From an uncultured bacterium (GTDB lineage Bacteria; Patescibacteriota; Minisyncoccia; Phycocordibacterales; CAIZLB01), in NCBI GenBank assembly GCA_937873535.1, contig CALMYA010000004.1, forward strand, positions 1 to 37,393: DNA of 37,393 bases. The letters are read 5' to 3'. Each line of letters starts with the position of its first letter. Within the stretch, counting starts at the first letter, position 1. Shown here piece after piece: positions 9,188 through 16,111 of the stretch. A program made the position numbers and the translations under genes. The notes below the pieces were generated by a model. The model was not told where the DNA came from, searched no databases, and saw only the letters and a program-made list of their open reading frames with translations.

Positions 9188-9400
9188 TTACACTGCCTCA
9201 AGAGTATCGAGCCGGTGGTCAATTCGGGAGTGAAGAGCACCTTGCGATTTTATATGTTCTTTAAGAAAAACATTCATAGATGTGGCTTCCTCAGCAAGTT
9301 CGGCAATCATCTGGGTCATAGAATCGAATCTTTTGTCTACCCGCTCCATAGCATTGTTAAAATCATTTTTTGTAATGTAATCGTTTGGCATGTTTTGCAT
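9188..9400 (-). CDS. Small coiled-coil protein of unknown function
   Basis: 70 residues, mostly charged heptad-like helix: an ERVDKRFDSMTQMIAEL stretch and a second helix ending in HRLDTLEAV. There is no signal peptide or TM segment. Proteins of this style (KNDF followed by RLDKRFD-type heptads) are common as small genes, but no function can be assigned. An alternative start three codons in (MPNDYI) is possible. It lies between prfB and a tRNA gene on the same strand. Confidence 0.6.
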   Translation of the reverse strand: MQNMPNDYITKNDFNNAMERVDKRFDSMTQMIAELAEEATSMNVFLKEHIKSQGALHSRIDHRLDTLEAV

Positions 9401-9534
9401 ATATTTATATATCCATTATTTACCTATTAATGCCACAAGTCTACCTTTTAGACATGAAGCGCCCATAAAGAAAATATAAAGGTTTTTTGAGTTATCCACA
9501 TATGTTTTGTGGAATATTTTTAAGATTGAGATTG

Positions 9535-9605
9535 AGCCGAAGGCGGGAATCGAACCCACGTCCCTACTTTACGAAAGTAGTGTTCTGCCACTGAACTATA
9601 TCGGC
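9535..9605 (-). tRNA. tRNA-Thr(CGU)
   Basis: Cloverleaf on the minus strand: D stem GTTC/GAAC, anticodon stem CTACT/AGTAG with loop TTCGTAA (anticodon CGT), and T arm GTGGG-TTCGATT-CCCGC. The acceptor stem pairs at positions 1-5, but 6:67 (T-T) and 7:66 (A-C) are mismatched. The discriminator base is T and CCA is not encoded. Confidence 0.9.
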
Positions 9606-9700
9606 TTAACAATTAAACAATACTAGTATACACATATTCCTTTAGGAAAAAATATACCCGCGAAGAAATAACTAAAGTGCCTAAAATGTCTGAAAAATTG

Positions 9701-9996
9701 AGCCAATGGCCGGGATTGAACCGGCGACCTCGTCCTTCGCTTACACCCCTTCTTTATATATACAAGGGGGCTAGACTGTATCTTAACCCGGTCAGACTTT
9801 CTGAAAGCGGATTCTCTTGTCAGTCGTTCGGGCGAATGTGCGACCATTTCGGTACACAACAATCGCCACGGTCTTGGCCTTCGTAACAATGATGGCTATT
9901 AACCGTTATTCGAGATTCAACAATGCGTTACCGCATAATTGGGCAGACTCTGTGCGAGTCACCATGGACGTGCTCTACCAACTGAGCTACATTGGC
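9701..9996 (-). tRNA. tRNA-Thr(GGU), interrupted by a group I intron
   Basis: The exons are 9961-9996 (5') and 9701-9737 (3'). Joined, they give a perfect 7-bp acceptor GCCAATG/CATTGGC, D stem GCTC/GAGC, anticodon stem CGTCC/GGACG, loop ATGGTAA (anticodon GGT) and T arm GCCGG-TTCAATC-CCGGC. The intron sits directly after the anticodon, between positions 36 and 37. The discriminator is T and CCA is not encoded. It lies 95 bases from tRNA-Thr(CGU), in the same orientation. Confidence 0.92.
9738..9960 (-). mobile_element. Group I self-splicing intron in tRNA-Thr
   Basis: 223 nt. The 5' exon ends in U and the intron ends in G, as group I introns require. The first 15 intron bases form a GACTC/GAGTC hairpin, and the following GCC pairs with the exon GGT so that the splice-site U faces a G (P1). 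A hairpin ATGCG-GTAA-CGCAT fits P5 with a GNRA loop. GACTG (about position 135) pairs with CAGTC in AAGATACAGTC, which matches the conserved S element (P7). TCAGA/TCTGA fits P8, and a CCCCTT/AAGGGG hairpin near the 3' end fits P9. No ORF of homing-endonuclease type lies inside. I could not fully assign P3, P4 and P6 by eye. Confidence 0.85.
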
Positions 9997-10018
9997 TTTT
10001 AAAGGGACAGTGGCCATA

Positions 10019-10621
10019 CTAGTCTATTTTCTTAATCTTTTCAATATGCTCATCCAACATTTTCTTTAACTTTGTGTTGTTAAAGTAAACAGTAAGAACT
10101 CCATATTTATTTTTGAGTTTGTAAGTACCCTTCCTTAAGCTCTCTGAAACTACAATTGAAGGGTGAACTTGTTCTGGTTTGATATGTAGAGCTCTAACCC
10201 AATAATCTTTTACAATTTTCTTGTCTAAATCCTGAAATATCTGTATACCGAACCTTAATTTTGATTTTTTAATCTTAAATATTCGATCTAAAAATAAAAT
10301 GAAGATTCTTATAAGTTGTGGGTCAGTATTTCCCAGCCTTACCGCATTTTTACTTTTCTTATATCCTTCTCCCCAAAACAACCCTAGCCCTAGTCCATAT
10401 ATGAATTCCTCCCCCATACCAATGTTGCCTGGGTCCTTAAAAGGATCTCCCTTCGGATTCCTTTTTACGTAAATAGCTTCTGCAATGGACCTTTTTGAAA
10501 TGCCATGCTTTGCAATCCAATAATTTACACCATTTTCAGAACACTTAAAGATTGCTGCAATCTCACTTACTGATTTCTTTTCAATTGTATATAAACGTGA
10601 GAGGACCTTCTTCATTATCAT
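10019..10621 (-). CDS. LAGLIDADG-like homing endonuclease with N-terminal HTH
   Basis: 200 residues. The N-terminus (about 12-45) reads as a helix-turn-helix of the kind found in site-specific DNA-binding proteins (SVSEIAAIFKCSENGVNYWI). At about 73-86 the segment FIYGLGLGLFWGEG fits a single LAGLIDADG helix ending in E instead of D. The following LGNTDPQLIRIF is typical of this family. A single motif suggests a homodimer. The stop codon lies 22 bases from the 5' end of the intron-bearing tRNA-Thr, and the gene looks AT-richer than its neighbours. Endonuclease activity is inferred; it could also be a maturase or DNA-binding relic. Confidence 0.7.
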   Translation of the reverse strand: MIMKKVLSRLYTIEKKSVSEIAAIFKCSENGVNYWIAKHGISKRSIAEAIYVKRNPKGDPFKDPGNIGMGEEFIYGLGLGLFWGEGYKKSKNAVRLGNTDPQLIRIFILFLDRIFKIKKSKLRFGIQIFQDLDKKIVKDYWVRALHIKPEQVHPSIVVSESLRKGTYKLKNKYGVLTVYFNNTKLKKMLDEHIEKIKKID

Positions 10622-10658
10622 GGTAGATATAGTACTCTAAAAGATACTTGTCTACCAT
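10620..10658 (-). promoter_or_regulatory. Inverted repeat across the start of the LAGLIDADG-like gene
   Basis: An 8-bp perfect inverted repeat, ATGGTAGA (10620-10627) and TCTACCAT (10651-10658), encloses a TACTAT -10-like box (10629-10634, 7 bases before the ATG). One arm includes part of the start codon. It could be an operator for self-control or an RNA hairpin hiding the start. Confidence 0.4.
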
Positions 10659-10686
10659 ATATTATTTATTGTCTAACTATGTTCAA

Positions 10687-11397
10687 TTAATCTCTCTTAT
10701 ACTCTTCGTCGTATTTGTGAACAGTCATTTCAGGTTCTGTTCCTTTAAAATTTCCTTCCAATACATCTGCGTCGTCGGTGAATAAAATGTCGAGCCAATG
10801 ATGAATAATGCGCGAACTAGCGGGTAAAAGGTTAAAAAGAATGGCAATGGTATATAGAGACATTGAAATGGTGGTATTCCAATAACTAACGATAATAGCC
10901 ACTGCGGCAGAAAATACCGGAAACAATATTCGAATGTAGCCGCTGCGCCTATCGGCTTTGGTTATAAGCGATGTTTCTATTTTTGGATTCACTTCAACAT
11001 GCCTTCTCATATAAAAGATAACGAGACCGATGAAAATAACGAGCGTGCCGTACACAGCAATGGCTACTCGCGAGTTCGGATACTCTCCTAAAAAGCGCGC
11101 CGCGAAAGGCACTAATGTGATAAGCAGAAAGAACAGTGCATTTATATTTGCCAATTCTACCGTTATGTTTTTTGCGTATATTGATGCAATAAAATGATGC
11201 GCCCGCCAGTACGTAAACAGCAAAGCGAAACTTATTACCATGCTCATAAATATTGGCCACAAGTTCCAAACCCCCGCCCACAACTGTGCTTCGCTCGCCG
11301 CGCCGCCAAAATTAGGAATCTTCATGTCGAATGCGAGGAATGTCATAACAATCGCAAATATACCGTCTGCCAACCCGTCGAGTCTGTGCTGTTTCAT
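10687..11397 (-). CDS. TMEM175-family (DUF1211) potassium channel-like membrane protein
   Basis: 236 residues with about six hydrophobic segments. The first has the family signature at the N-terminus, R-LDGLADGIFAIVMTFLA, matching the RxxxFSDG filter-helix motif of bacterial TMEM175 proteins, with Leu-Ala in place of the usual Phe-Ser. The tail is charged and cytoplasmic. Bacterial TMEM175 proteins are weakly selective potassium channels; activity here is inferred. TAAAAT lies 7 bases before the ATG. Confidence 0.8.
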   Translation of the reverse strand: MKQHRLDGLADGIFAIVMTFLAFDMKIPNFGGAASEAQLWAGVWNLWPIFMSMVISFALLFTYWRAHHFIASIYAKNITVELANINALFFLLITLVPFAARFLGEYPNSRVAIAVYGTLVIFIGLVIFYMRRHVEVNPKIETSLITKADRRSGYIRILFPVFSAAVAIIVSYWNTTISMSLYTIAILFNLLPASSRIIHHWLDILFTDDADVLEGNFKGTEPEMTVHKYDEEYKRD

Positions 11398-11454
11398 TAA
11401 AAGTATTTTAGCATATTTAAATGTTTGTCTTTGAATTTTTCAATTTTAAAAATT

Positions 11455-11497
11455 TTACAAAAAGAAACCCCTGACCGTGCACATGGCAAGATCAGGG
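11455..11497 (-). terminator. Intrinsic terminator of an unassigned minus-strand unit
   Basis: Arms 11469-11474 and 11492-11497 (CCCTGA/TCAGGG) form a hairpin, followed on the minus strand by a T-rich run (TTTCTTTTTG). It closes the unit that starts at the promoter 11904-11932. Confidence 0.65.
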
Positions 11498-11897
11498 ATG
11501 TTCGATATGGTCAGAGATGACCTAGCGCGAATAGCGCCGTACAGGCCTGTCGCTGAGATTGGCCCCATCAGTGTCTCCGTGGTCTGCGAAGTCAGATATT
11601 GGACGTCTCTCGTACCAAGGAAGCGCCAAGGCTTCATTGTCAGCAATCGTTCTGGCGAACGAGACGGAAGGAACCTGAATGATCGGGGCTACTTGTTGAC
11701 TTGAAGAAGGTGGCAGTTGCTGAATCATGATTTTGTCAGTTGGTCTGGTTGTCTGGATGCTTTCTGCTCTTCATCAAGCCGAATGCGTGAACCGGTTAAG
11801 GTTCCGCACTTGTTTGGGGCTGTTGTAAAGAACAAAAAATTCTCAAGATTGCCGGTTAGGCAGATGCGGCACAACGGGTGCGCATCATCTTGGGAGT
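11460..11897 (-). ncRNA. Candidate transcript of about 435 nt, identity unknown
   Basis: This fills most of the 612-base gap between 11397 and 12010. A near-consensus promoter at 11904-11932 and a terminator at 11455-11497 bound it. The region looks more GC-rich than its surroundings. I checked for RNase P RNA, tmRNA and SRP RNA signatures and found none. Only a 68-codon ORF (11522-11728) and a 12-codon ORF upstream of it are present. It could be a structural RNA or a small mRNA with a long leader. Confidence 0.35.
11522..11728 (-). CDS. Doubtful 68-residue ORF
   Basis: Starts MIQQLPPSSSQQ and is rich in serine, proline and arginine, with a tryptophan-containing ALPWYERRPISDF segment. It has no TM segment, signal peptide or recognised domain. 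There is no RBS, and the -10-at-6-or-7 pattern seen for other genes is absent; the nearest good promoter is about 180 bases upstream. It is followed after 25 bases by a terminator hairpin. It may be coding or a chance ORF in an RNA gene. Confidence 0.3.
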   Translation of the reverse strand: MIQQLPPSSSQQVAPIIQVPSVSFARTIADNEALALPWYERRPISDFADHGDTDGANLSDRPVRRYSR

Positions 11898-11903
11898 TGG
11901 GCA

Positions 11904-11932
11904 ACTATAACACACCACTTATTATCATGCAA
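11904..11932 (-). promoter_or_regulatory. Sigma-70-like promoter for the unassigned unit
   Basis: Minus strand: -35 TTGCAT (11927-11932), 17-base spacer, -10 TATAGT (11904-11909). It is the best two-box promoter in the window besides that of tRNA-Met, and it lies in the long stretch without a clear gene. Confidence 0.6.
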
Positions 11933-12009
11933 GCGTCTGCCGGGCCTGCACTTACCCTGGTACACAAAATACCTAGCTTTATAGCCATTTTTATGGTACT
12001 CTGCGGGCA

Positions 12010-12801
12010 ATGAGAATCAATAAATACTTGGCAGACCAGCAATACGCCTCACGCCGCGGGGCCGACGAGCTTATAAAGCAGGGTCGGGTCTTTATAAATG
12101 GCAAACTTGCTCGCCTTGGCGACACTGTTGAGCCTTCCGATAAAATAGAGGTTAAAGACCTCAGCAAGGCGGCAAAAAGAGTTAAAGCTGGTGTTTCTTC
12201 GAACGTAATTGAAAGTTCAGAAATTGCTTACTTCGCATATAACAAGCCAGTAGGTGTAGTCACCCATTCCCCTCAAGAAGATGAAAAAGACATTAGGCAA
12301 ATGGTTATGGCATCAATAAAGAGTAATCCGCTTACAAAAAACATTCGCGCTGAAAAGCTCTTTCCTCTTGGCCGCCTCGACAAAGATTCGCATGGCCTCA
12401 TTATTTTAACGAACGATGGACGCATTACAGGAAAGCTTCTCGACCCAGAAGAGCACCACGAAAAAGAATACGCGGTAGAAGCAAAGAGCCGCCTTCCTAT
12501 CGACTTCGAAGCGCGCATGGAGCGCGGCGTGACCATTGAAGACGGCAACGGCAAGCGCTTCAAAACAAAACCTTGCGCAGTGCGTATAATTTCAGATAAA
12601 AGATTCACCATTATATTAACCGAGGGTAAAAAACGTCAGATACGTCGCATGTGCGAATCGCTTGGAGTAGAAATTAAAGACCTGAAACGAACACGCATTA
12701 TGGATATTGAAATTGGAAAGCTTAGCGACAACGCCTTGAGGCAAATTAAAGGAGAAGAGCTTGAACACTTTCTGGAAGAACTTGGTGTGAGAAAACTTTA
12801 A
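12010..12801 (+). CDS. rluF: rRNA pseudouridine synthase, RluF/RluB type
   Basis: Converts uridine to pseudouridine in 23S rRNA. 263 residues: an N-terminal S4 RNA-binding domain (about 1-60, RINKYLADQQYASRRGADEL) and an RsuA/RluB-type catalytic domain. The catalytic aspartate is in GRLDKDSHGLIILTNDG, where the KDSHGL wording is closest to RluF, and the family motif KKRQIRRMCESLG is near the C-terminus. It is the only plus-strand gene and converges with the methyltransferase gene. TACTCT lies 7 bases before the ATG. RluB or RsuA specificity cannot be excluded. Confidence 0.88.
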   Translation: MRINKYLADQQYASRRGADELIKQGRVFINGKLARLGDTVEPSDKIEVKDLSKAAKRVKAGVSSNVIESSEIAYFAYNKPVGVVTHSPQEDEKDIRQMVMASIKSNPLTKNIRAEKLFPLGRLDKDSHGLIILTNDGRITGKLLDPEEHHEKEYAVEAKSRLPIDFEARMERGVTIEDGNGKRFKTKPCAVRIISDKRFTIILTEGKKRQIRRMCESLGVEIKDLKRTRIMDIEIGKLSDNALRQIKGEELEHFLEELGVRKL

Positions 12802-12834
12802 AGTACTTTCGCGACTAGACGATTGCTGTGTCGC

Positions 12835-13605
12835 TTACTCTTTCAACCGTTCCATATATACTGAAATTGTGCGCCGTTTATATGGCTTGCCATCGCGAAA
12901 ATGCTTATACGACTTGATGGCTTTGTGTATTTTAAAATAAGGGCGGAACATTTCGTATATTTCGTCTTCGGTATATACATGTTCAAATTCACCTATACGA
13001 GGATGAATATATGAATTTTTTTCACCTGCTTCATGGCCAGATACTCCGGTTTGCGGGTCTTTGAAATCTAGGCCAGGGTCTGGGTGCTCCAAAATAAGTT
13101 TCTTGGCATGAAAATCACCGTCTAAAATAAATGTCTTGAAGAAAAGCCACCCGTACGGCTTTATAACACGTACTATTTCCTGCAAAAGTTTTTGCCGATC
13201 TTTAGCGCGAAGAATGTGAGATACCATCATGTCGAGAACGACATCAACCGATTGATCAACCAAAGGTATAGGCTCTGCCGCAGACTGCGTCTTGAATGAA
13301 GTCATATCTGAAACCTTTTTTCCTTCTTTTGAAAAAACCTTTTCAGCTGCAACTGCCGCCTGCTCAACAGCAATACCTGACATGTCGAAACCGAAGCCTT
13401 TCATTTCATGTTGTTTGCAAAGGTATATAAGGTTGCGACCATTGCCGCAACCAATGTCTAGAGCCATCGCCCCTTTAGGAAATGGGTGCCATTCGGCATT
13501 GCGAATAGCCCATCGCTCGAATGTCTGAAGGTCAGAGGCCGGCTCCTCAGAGAGCGTTAGGTGTTTCGCATGTGCGTATTCTTTGTTCCAAAACGCTTTG
13601 CTCAT
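12835..13605 (-). CDS. Class I SAM-dependent methyltransferase
   Basis: 256 residues. Motif I is ALDIGCGNGRN (about 47-57), an acidic residue ends strand 2 in GFGFDMS, and motif IV is near VDVVLDMMVSH. It resembles small-molecule or tellurite-resistance-type (TehB-like) methyltransferases, but the substrate cannot be read from sequence. An insertion rich in His/Gly (about 170-205) follows the core. It ends 33 bases from the convergent rluF, with a short GCGAC/GTCGC inverted repeat between them. Confidence 0.8.
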   Translation of the reverse strand: MSKAFWNKEYAHAKHLTLSEEPASDLQTFERWAIRNAEWHPFPKGAMALDIGCGNGRNLIYLCKQHEMKGFGFDMSGIAVEQAAVAAEKVFSKEGKKVSDMTSFKTQSAAEPIPLVDQSVDVVLDMMVSHILRAKDRQKLLQEIVRVIKPYGWLFFKTFILDGDFHAKKLILEHPDPGLDFKDPQTGVSGHEAGEKNSYIHPRIGEFEHVYTEDEIYEMFRPYFKIHKAIKSYKHFRDGKPYKRRTISVYMERLKE

Positions 13606-13620
13606 AATACGGGAAGAGTA

Positions 13621-14133
13621 CTATGCCTTATGCCTAAAAGCTACTACGCCAAGTGCCGCCTGCCTGGTAAGAAGGTACGCAGAAATAATAAAGATAGCAC
13701 CAAAACCGAGCCAGTATGCCTGCTGCATTTCAAAAGGAACCGTTCCATCGCTGAAATTAGTGATTATCCAAAATGTATTTAGTGTAAAAAAGGCAAACGT
13801 TGCTTCAACGAAGCCAATGAGAATATGCATCACAAGACCAATGACCCCCTTCCCTTTCATAATATATGCGCCAGTAGCATTCAGTTCTGTCGCAATCTTT
13901 TTTTTATGTTCTAAATATACGAAATATGCCGCTACAAAAGATATAACAAGAAGTGCTACCCGAAACATAATATCGAAACCTAGCACCATAGATGCAGAAG
14001 TTCCGAACAAAAGGGCGGAGCCTGAAAGTGCATACCAGATCATACCGAAGGTGTTTATAAAAATAACAGTAAGAATTGGCCAGAGTGCCAGCCGAAATTT
14101 CTGGTCGGCGCCGAGCGTACGTGAAGTATTCAT
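13621..14133 (-). CDS. Four-TM membrane protein of unknown function
   Basis: 170 residues with hydrophobic segments at about 15-40, 45-75, 95-125 and 135-160, separated by short charged loops (EHKKKIATE). No known domain is recognised. TATACT lies 7 bases before the ATG. It sits between the methyltransferase and the GerMN gene, with 18 bases to the latter. Confidence 0.7.
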   Translation of the reverse strand: MNTSRTLGADQKFRLALWPILTVIFINTFGMIWYALSGSALLFGTSASMVLGFDIMFRVALLVISFVAAYFVYLEHKKKIATELNATGAYIMKGKGVIGLVMHILIGFVEATFAFFTLNTFWIITNFSDGTVPFEMQQAYWLGFGAIFIISAYLLTRQAALGVVAFRHKA

Positions 14134-14151
14134 ACTATAAAGTATAGCACG

Positions 14152-14712
14152 CTATTTACCCGATAAGACATCCTCCAGCAATTTTCCGTTTACGTAAAAT
14201 TTTACGTTTTCCATATTATCGAACTGCTTCGCTGTTTCCTCTAGTTGAGCAATAATGCGCGGGTCGTCGCATACGCCGCCCGCCGAAAATGAACCCGAAA
14301 GCTGCACTTCGGTTACATCACCTTTCACTGCAATACTTTTAAATTTCAAATTTGATGCGTGCAGCGAATTACGCAATTCACCGTAACTTGATGTGGCAGT
14401 TTCATTTTTATCTGAAAGAAGAATACCAAGAGCCGCCATAAGTGGTGTAGTAGTAGCCAAAATTTCCTTATTAACACCAACGACGCTGTCGCCGCAACCA
14501 ATCTGTTTACCTTTATTCCCATTATCATTGACAAGAATATAAAATACCTTCACGATATTTTTTTCGTTCAGGGCGTGAAGAGCTGTGTTTTTATCGAAAG
14601 GTACATCTTCATAAGGAACGACATCAACAGTAAAATAAATCCAGACGATGCAGATCGAAAAGATGACCATGCCGATGAATACTACATATGTGGAAATACT
14701 GACGTTTTTCAT
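14152..14712 (-). CDS. Membrane-anchored GerMN-domain protein
   Basis: 186 residues: an N-terminal TM anchor (about 8-28), then a GerMN-type domain in which LHALNEKNIVKVFYILV opens the fold and LEETAKQFDNMENVKFYVNGK closes it. GerMN domains occur in spore-germination GerM and in LpqB-type envelope proteins; here the protein is probably an extracytoplasmic envelope protein, since nothing suggests sporulation. Two cysteines (in GCGDS and GVCDD) could form a disulfide. TATAAT lies 7 bases before the ATG. Confidence 0.75.
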   Translation of the reverse strand: MKNVSISTYVVFIGMVIFSICIVWIYFTVDVVPYEDVPFDKNTALHALNEKNIVKVFYILVNDNGNKGKQIGCGDSVVGVNKEILATTTPLMAALGILLSDKNETATSSYGELRNSLHASNLKFKSIAVKGDVTEVQLSGSFSAGGVCDDPRIIAQLEETAKQFDNMENVKFYVNGKLLEDVLSGK

Positions 14713-14719
14713 TATTTTA

Positions 14720-14725
14720 ATTATA
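14720..14725 (-). promoter_or_regulatory. -10 box of the GerMN gene
   Basis: Perfect TATAAT on the minus strand, 7 bases before the ATG at 14712. It lies in the 37-base gap after the transporter gene. Confidence 0.55.
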
Positions 14726-14749
14726 CCTCACGCGATACTTACTCATACC

Positions 14750-16066
14750 TTAAACGACCATGGCGTACACTGCACCAATGGCCGCCGCGGCCATAAGCAC
14801 AAAAGTAAGCCAGCCTATGGCTGCGGCGGCCTTTCCATTCTTGTACCGCCCCATAACATCTTGCCTGCCGCTTATTTGCACAATGAAAAGTATAATAACG
14901 GGCGAAATAATGCCGTTGGCCACTGCCGAATAAATGAGCGCCTGTATCGGGTCGAGACCAATAAAATTCAGACCTATACCCACAATAACCGAAACAACAA
15001 GTACTCCGTAAAATGCATACGCTTCCTTTAATTTTCTATAAAGACCAAATTTCCATCCCATACTTTCAGAAACTGCATACGCCGATGAACCCGCCAAAAC
15101 TGGCACTGCGAGCAAGCCCGTGCCGATGATTCCAATGGCGAATAACGCATACGAAAAATCTCCGGCAAAAGGCCGAAGGGCCATGGCAGCATCTGCAGCT
15201 GTAGCAATATTTGTAATACCTTGGCTAAACAGCGTTGCGGCACAGGCCGCTATAATAAAGAACATAACTGCGTTTGAAATAAACATACCCGACCAAACGT
15301 CTATACGCATGTCTTTTATTCTTTTCTTTTTGTCTGCCTGCTCTTCTTCTGTGCTTAGTGCTTGGCCCGCAGCACCTGCAAGAATGCTGCCTGTGCCGTT
15401 ATGCATGATATCCTCTTCAACTTCCTGCGATGTCTGCCAAAAGAAAAGATACGGCGAAATGGTTGTACCGAGCACCGCGCATAATATTAGAAAATATTCC
15501 TTTGAAAAAGAAAACGCTGGTACGACAAGATGCTGCAATACTTCAGACCAGTCTATGTTCACGAACAATGCAGAAGCGACGTATGAAAAAAGTACAAGAG
15601 CCAAATATTTAAGATAACGCGCGTATTTCGCATAACTCATAAAAATTTGAAGGAGCAACCCGCCGATGCCGAAGATAACAACAAGCCAGCCAAAAGACGC
15701 AGTCGGTGCCAGAAGCTGTACGCCTTTCGCCATAGCTCCGAAGTCGGCACCTATATTGAAAACATTTGCTGCAACCAAAAGAAAAGTACAAAAATACAAC
15801 GCTTTTTTCGGATAATGCTGACGAATATTAGCCGCCAAACCCTGCCCCGTAACCAAACCGATGCGAGCGCACATTTCTTGCACTACAGCCATAAGAGGAA
15901 ATGTAAGAAGTGCCAGCCATATAAATTTGAAACCGAACTGCGCACCAGTTTGAGAATATGTGGTAATACCCGATGGGTCGTCATCGGCAGCGCCAGTTGT
16001 TAGACCGGGGCCTAGCTTATGCCAATACTCCTCAACATCTTCTTCGGCTTTTTTTATGTAACCCAT
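14750..16066 (-). CDS. NRAMP-related divalent metal transporter
   Basis: 438 residues with about 11 TM segments. TM1 carries GAADDDPSGITTYSQTGAQFG, the counterpart of the canonical DPGN metal-binding turn, with Ser-Gly replacing Gly-Asn. TM6 reads GLLAVPVLAGSSAYAVSE, where canonical transporters have a metal-binding methionine (MPH); no methionine is present. These changes place it among divergent NRAMP-related proteins rather than classical MntH. Mg2+ is a possible substrate by analogy with the NRMT branch, but this is inference. An acidic/lysine linker (about 235-260) lies between TM5 and TM6. TATACT lies 6 bases before the ATG. Confidence 0.85.
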   Translation of the reverse strand: MGYIKKAEEDVEEYWHKLGPGLTTGAADDDPSGITTYSQTGAQFGFKFIWLALLTFPLMAVVQEMCARIGLVTGQGLAANIRQHYPKKALYFCTFLLVAANVFNIGADFGAMAKGVQLLAPTASFGWLVVIFGIGGLLLQIFMSYAKYARYLKYLALVLFSYVASALFVNIDWSEVLQHLVVPAFSFSKEYFLILCAVLGTTISPYLFFWQTSQEVEEDIMHNGTGSILAGAAGQALSTEEEQADKKKRIKDMRIDVWSGMFISNAVMFFIIAACAATLFSQGITNIATAADAAMALRPFAGDFSYALFAIGIIGTGLLAVPVLAGSSAYAVSESMGWKFGLYRKLKEAYAFYGVLVVSVIVGIGLNFIGLDPIQALIYSAVANGIISPVIILFIVQISGRQDVMGRYKNGKAAAAIGWLTFVLMAAAAIGAVYAMVV

Positions 16067-16111
16067 GTGTATAGTATATCGCGAAATTGCCTTATATAGT
16101 TCAAAAAGCAG

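Noticed and set aside
9623..10002. Three open frames of 61-88 codons across the tRNA-Thr/intron region
   Set aside because: They lie over the tRNA exons and the group I intron, and their translations show no protein-like features. The RNA explanation is much stronger.
11580..11660. SRP RNA-like string GGAAGCGCCAAGGC
   Set aside because: Only the GGAAG and CCAAGGC pieces resemble the SRP RNA loop; the surrounding helix and the second conserved loop are missing.
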